The position numbers and the translations under genes are program-made. Below are positions 61,084-64,000 of a DNA stretch of 64,000 bases, piece after piece (position 1 is the first letter of the stretch; each line of letters starts with the position of its first letter). The DNA is from Acorus gramineus (Eukaryota > Streptophyta > Magnoliopsida > Acorales > Acoraceae), in contig JAUJYN010000044.1 in assembly GCA_030737835.1 (NCBI GenBank), positions 372,001 to 436,000 on the forward strand, read 5' to 3'. The notes below the pieces were generated by a model. The model was not told the origin of the DNA, did not search any database, and saw only the letters and a list, made by a program, of their open reading frames with translations.

Positions 61084-61164
61084 AATATGTTACTTCTGCA
61101 TACATCACTGTCACGAATGTTTAGTGGGTCCTCGACTTTGTTCGACCACTAACGCTCACCCATA
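61084..61164. other. spacer between the outer LTR and the tandem array
   Basis: Unremarkable sequence. AATAT at 61084-61088 would be the outer element's target duplication, whose partner is lost. Degenerate array-like words (GTTCGACCACTAA) appear from about 61140. Confidence 0.5.
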
Positions 61165-62565
61165 ACCAATGATTACGACTCATTCTGGTCGAACTGGGTG
61201 AGACTAGTCTTTTACTCGACTTGTTCAACCGGTTCGACCTCCTTAACCAAAACATACGACTCATTCTGGTCGTATGTATTCGCCCACCTTCGGTCATCCA
61301 TATCCTAAACGTACGACGAATTCGGGTCGAACGATGTGAATTTCAAATGCCTGTGTTTTGAATGTGTTCAACCGGTTTCAGTCGCCCATATCATGCACCT
61401 ACGACTGCTTCAGGTCGAACGGTCAGAATTTCACATGCCTGTGTTTTGAAAGTGTTCGACCGGTTTCAGTCGCCCATATCATAAACATACGACTGATTCG
61501 GGTCGAACGGTCTGAATTTCACATGCCTGTGTTTTGAAAGTGTTCAACCAATTTTCAGTAGCCCATACCATAACCCTACGACTGATTCGGGTCGAACGGT
61601 CTGATTTTTACATGCCTGTGTTTTGAAAGTGTTCGACCGGTTTCAGTCGCCCATATCATAAACATACGACTGATTCGGGTCGAACGGTCTGAATTTCACA
61701 TGCCTGTGTTTTGAAGGTGTTCGACCGGTTTCAGTCGCCCATACCATAACCCTACGACTCATTCGGGTCGAACAGTCTGAATTTCACATGCCTGTGTTTT
61801 GAAAGTGTTCGACCGGTTTCAGTCGCCCATACCATAACCCTACGACTCATTCGGGTCGAACGGTCTGAATTTCACATGCCTGTGTTTTGAAAGTGTTCGA
61901 CCGGTTTCAGTCACCCATACCAAACCTACGACTCATTCGGGTCGAACGGTATGAATTTCACATGCCTGTGTTTTGAAAGTGTTCGACTGGTTTCAGTCAC
62001 CCACATCATAAACATACGACTTATACGGGTCGAACGGTCTGAATTTCACATGCCTGTGTTTTGAAGGTGTTCGACCGGTTTTAGTCGCCCATACCATAAA
62101 CATACGACTTATACAGGTCGAACGGTCTGAATTTCACATGCCTGTGTTTTGAAGTGTTCGACCGGTTTCAGTCGCCCATACCATAATCCTACGACTCATT
62201 CAGGTCGAACGGTCTGAATTTCACATGCCTGTGTTTTGAAGGTGTTCGACCAGTTTCAGTCGCCCATACCATAACCCTACGACTCATTCAGGTCGAACGG
62301 TCTGAATTTCACATGCCTGTGTTTTGAAGGTGTTCGACCGGTTTCAGTCGCCCATATCATAAACATACGACTGATTCGGGTCGAACGGTCTGAATTTCAC
62401 ATGCCTGTGTTTTGAAGGTGTTCGACCGGTTTCAGTCGCCCATACCATAACCCTACGACTCATTCGGGTCGAACGGTCTGAATTTCATATGCCTGTGTTT
62501 TGAATGTGTTCGACCGGTTTCAGTCGCCTGTAGACAAATGGTACGACTGATTCGGGTCGAACGTG
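61165..62565. repeat. tandem array of about 14 units of roughly 88 bp with internal inverted repeats
   Basis: The word ATGCCTGTGTTTTGAA recurs about every 88 bp from 61349 to 62490 (14 times). Each unit contains GATTCGGGTCGAACGG followed about 35 bp later by GTGTTCGACCGGTTTCAG, so GGTCGAAC and GTTCGACC, plus outer CGACT and AGTCG, form an imperfect hairpin. Units in the middle are 90% or more alike by eye; the first (61165-61340) and last are degenerate. No ORF runs through it. Confidence 0.93.
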
Positions 62566-62944
62566 GTTTTTTTTATATACTAAATGGATTGAGTATGTTT
62601 ATACTAAATCTTTGTATGATTTTTTATTTTTTGGGTTTGATTGAAATAGATCGCCCATAACTTACAGAGACGCCTACGTGTAGTCGATTTGGGAGTTGTG
62701 AATTTCATTTGTTGAGTCGAACGGGGTCTGCACCTTTCTGGACATATCTTTGTTTTTGTCGAACGGTGTCTAGGGGCTACAAAACAAATGAATCACTAAA
62801 GCATTCTCACAATAAGAAATGACTCGATCATTCATTCTCACTCATCAATCATTCATGAGTCATATATAAACAAATGAGAGCAGCATGAAAAATAATTATA
62901 CAATAACATCATCTAGATTGAACAAAATAAACTCGTGAAATTTA
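62566..62944. other. unassigned sequence between the two repeat arrays
   Basis: No gene seen. Diverged pieces of the array motif (GAGTCGAACGGGG at 62719 and GTCGAACGGTG at 62759) show that the 88 bp array once extended further right. Confidence 0.5.
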
Positions 62945-63182
62945 CAAGAGTACTACTGATCTTTGACTAAATACAAAATGAATCATATCATGCCCTTTAT
63001 ACCTTGACTATTTTGACTAACTATACTACATATACAAAATAAATCACTGTGTGACCTTTACACCATCAACGGATTTTGACTTACAGTACATAGACAAAAT
63101 GAATCACTTTCTGACTTTCACACCATCGCTCTGACTACCTACACCACCTATACATAATAACATTGCGACCTTTATACCTTGA
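62945..63182. repeat. degenerate tandem repeat of about 60 bp
   Basis: About four diverged units, each with ACAAAATGAATCA-type words followed by GACCTTTATACC-type words (near 62972, 63034, 63093 and 63150). The last unit abuts the stop codon of the OTU-like frame, so the array occupies its 3' untranslated region. Confidence 0.7.
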
Positions 63183-63797
63183 CTACTCCAGATCGATCAC
63201 ATCAGCCACTGCAACATCAGTCCCTGCTAGGGCTCTGAACCGATCAATCCTCTCAATGTAGGGCGTCACCCATGAGCTAGCCATATCAAGACGGAATCGA
63301 TCCCATGTTCTTGCTGCGGGAGGTAACGGCGAGTCCGTGGTGAACTCCAAACCGACAAAATGACACCCATTAACGTAACCAATCGATAGGATCCGGTGGG
63401 CACTGACTGGCGGTGGAGGATCCCTCAGTGGGAAGAATGTTAGACATTGGTGTTTTGATATATGTATCACCACGATCTTGTAACAAGAAGCAATCACAAA
63501 TCCCATATCTGGCATTGACATCCAATGCTCCTTGCCGACGGTGGAAGATTGACAATTCAGAATTCTTTTCACCTCTTGCACATGAGCCAACCCATAGAAC
63601 ACAAGGTTATACTCGTCCGGATGTTGCTCGATCTCGGCGAGTAGATCGGTCCTAACATCTCTCCATCCATTGTTTGACATACCCAAAAAGGATGCAACCA
63701 CCCGAAATCCACAATGACCGTCCCCTGGAACATCATATATGTTACTTATGAACGGAGTTAGGAAGGGGAGGAATTCAGCAATGTATTTGTCAACACC
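63183..63797 (-). CDS. OTU-domain cysteine protease, C-terminal part (Mutator-like-element associated type)
   Basis: OTU proteins are cysteine proteases that cleave ubiquitin-type conjugates; in plants a large group is carried with Mutator-like transposases. The frame reads VDKYIAEFLPFLTPF, then the catalytic Asp/Cys block DVPGDGHCGFRVVASFLG, the helical DVRTDLLAEIEQHPDEYN, the middle SMPDMGFVIASCYK and FFPLRDPPPP, and the C-terminal His block NGCHFVGLEF, ending at 63183. The frame is closed upstream by TGA near 63805-63807, with no ATG before the catalytic block, so this is either a last exon or a decayed copy. Beyond it, the minus strand at 63930-64000 encodes a basic KSGRKRAIALAEESTKR segment in another frame, which suggests the gene continues off the right edge with an intron or with indels. 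Confidence 0.75.
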   Translation of the reverse strand, partial: GVDKYIAEFLPFLTPFISNIYDVPGDGHCGFRVVASFLGMSNNGWRDVRTDLLAEIEQHPDEYNLVFYGLAHVQEVKRILNCQSSTVGKEHWMSMPDMGFVIASCYKIVVIHISKHQCLTFFPLRDPPPPVSAHRILSIGYVNGCHFVGLEFTTDSPLPPAARTWDRFRLDMASSWVTPYIERIDRFRALAGTDVAVADVIDLE

Positions 63798-64000
63798 GAC
63801 AGATCAACTCCGACTAACTCTTCCTCTTTGTACGCTCATCTTCGATTGTTTTGAACGCTTGGCTCCCTGGGAATGTGAGGCTTGTGGTGGAATAGCAGAC
63901 CCCACTTCAACTGATTCCTCCACTTGAATTATTCAAAACCACTTGGACATCTTTTGGTTGATTCCTCTGCAAGGGCTATTGCTCTTTTCCGTCCACTTTT

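Noticed and set aside
61165..62565. CRISPR-like array
   Set aside because: Regular repeats, but in a plant nuclear genome; units are contiguous without unique spacers, so this is a tandem repeat.

Overview
This is a plant nuclear window, from a flowering plant. The genes have GT-AG introns. The families present are an oligopeptide transporter (OPT), a DYW-type pentatricopeptide repeat (PPR) protein and a U-box/armadillo E3 ligase. Both Ty1/copia and chromovirus Ty3/gypsy elements are primed from initiator tRNA-Met. GC-rich exons in AT-rich surroundings would suit a monocot or magnoliid, but the sequence does not settle the lineage.

Layout. (1) 1-24 kb is a gene-bearing segment. An OPT transporter on + (1230-7339, six exons, 752 aa) has a 3.0 kb third intron holding a Tourist-like MITE, a tRNA-derived SINE and another MITE. 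A Ty1/copia element (7725-12973, minus, TSD CCTAT) sits between it and the next gene and ends 68 bp before that gene's ATG. The next gene is a PLS-class PPR-DYW protein on + (13042-15211). Its ORF is split by a 272 bp insertion whose ends and 5 bp target duplication make a perfect GT-AG intron. A convergent U-box/ARM gene of the PUB42/43/44 type follows (16707-22441, minus, four exons, 1006 aa), then a 1.1 kb non-autonomous hAT element (22938-24065).

(2) 24-61 kb is a nest of chromovirus (Tekay/Del-like) Ty3/gypsy LTRs and elements in several related subfamilies, all with LTR ends TGTTAT...GGGGCGTGACA. It contains a solo LTR nested in another LTR (27839-31473), a + strand element with an internal deletion (34413-43075), an LTR of a third subfamily broken by a chimeric insert (43076-46571), an outer minus-strand element (about 46572-51468 plus 60323-61083), and inside its LTR a full-structure minus-strand element (51469-60317, TSD ACCAC).

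(3) 61-64 kb holds an array of about 14 units of roughly 88 bp with internal inverted repeats, then the 3' end of an OTU-domain coding region of the kind linked to Mutator-like elements, running toward the right edge.

Most notable points: the gypsy LTRs carry a conserved GTAAG...TTGCAG intron of 0.5-1.1 kb that holds their GC-rich alternating tracts, and both LTRs of the youngest-looking element lack exactly that segment, as expected if a spliced RNA was reverse transcribed. The PPR gene appears to have gained an intron by transposon insertion, with the splice sites supplied by the element end and the target duplication. All statements come from reading the sequence; no database search was run.
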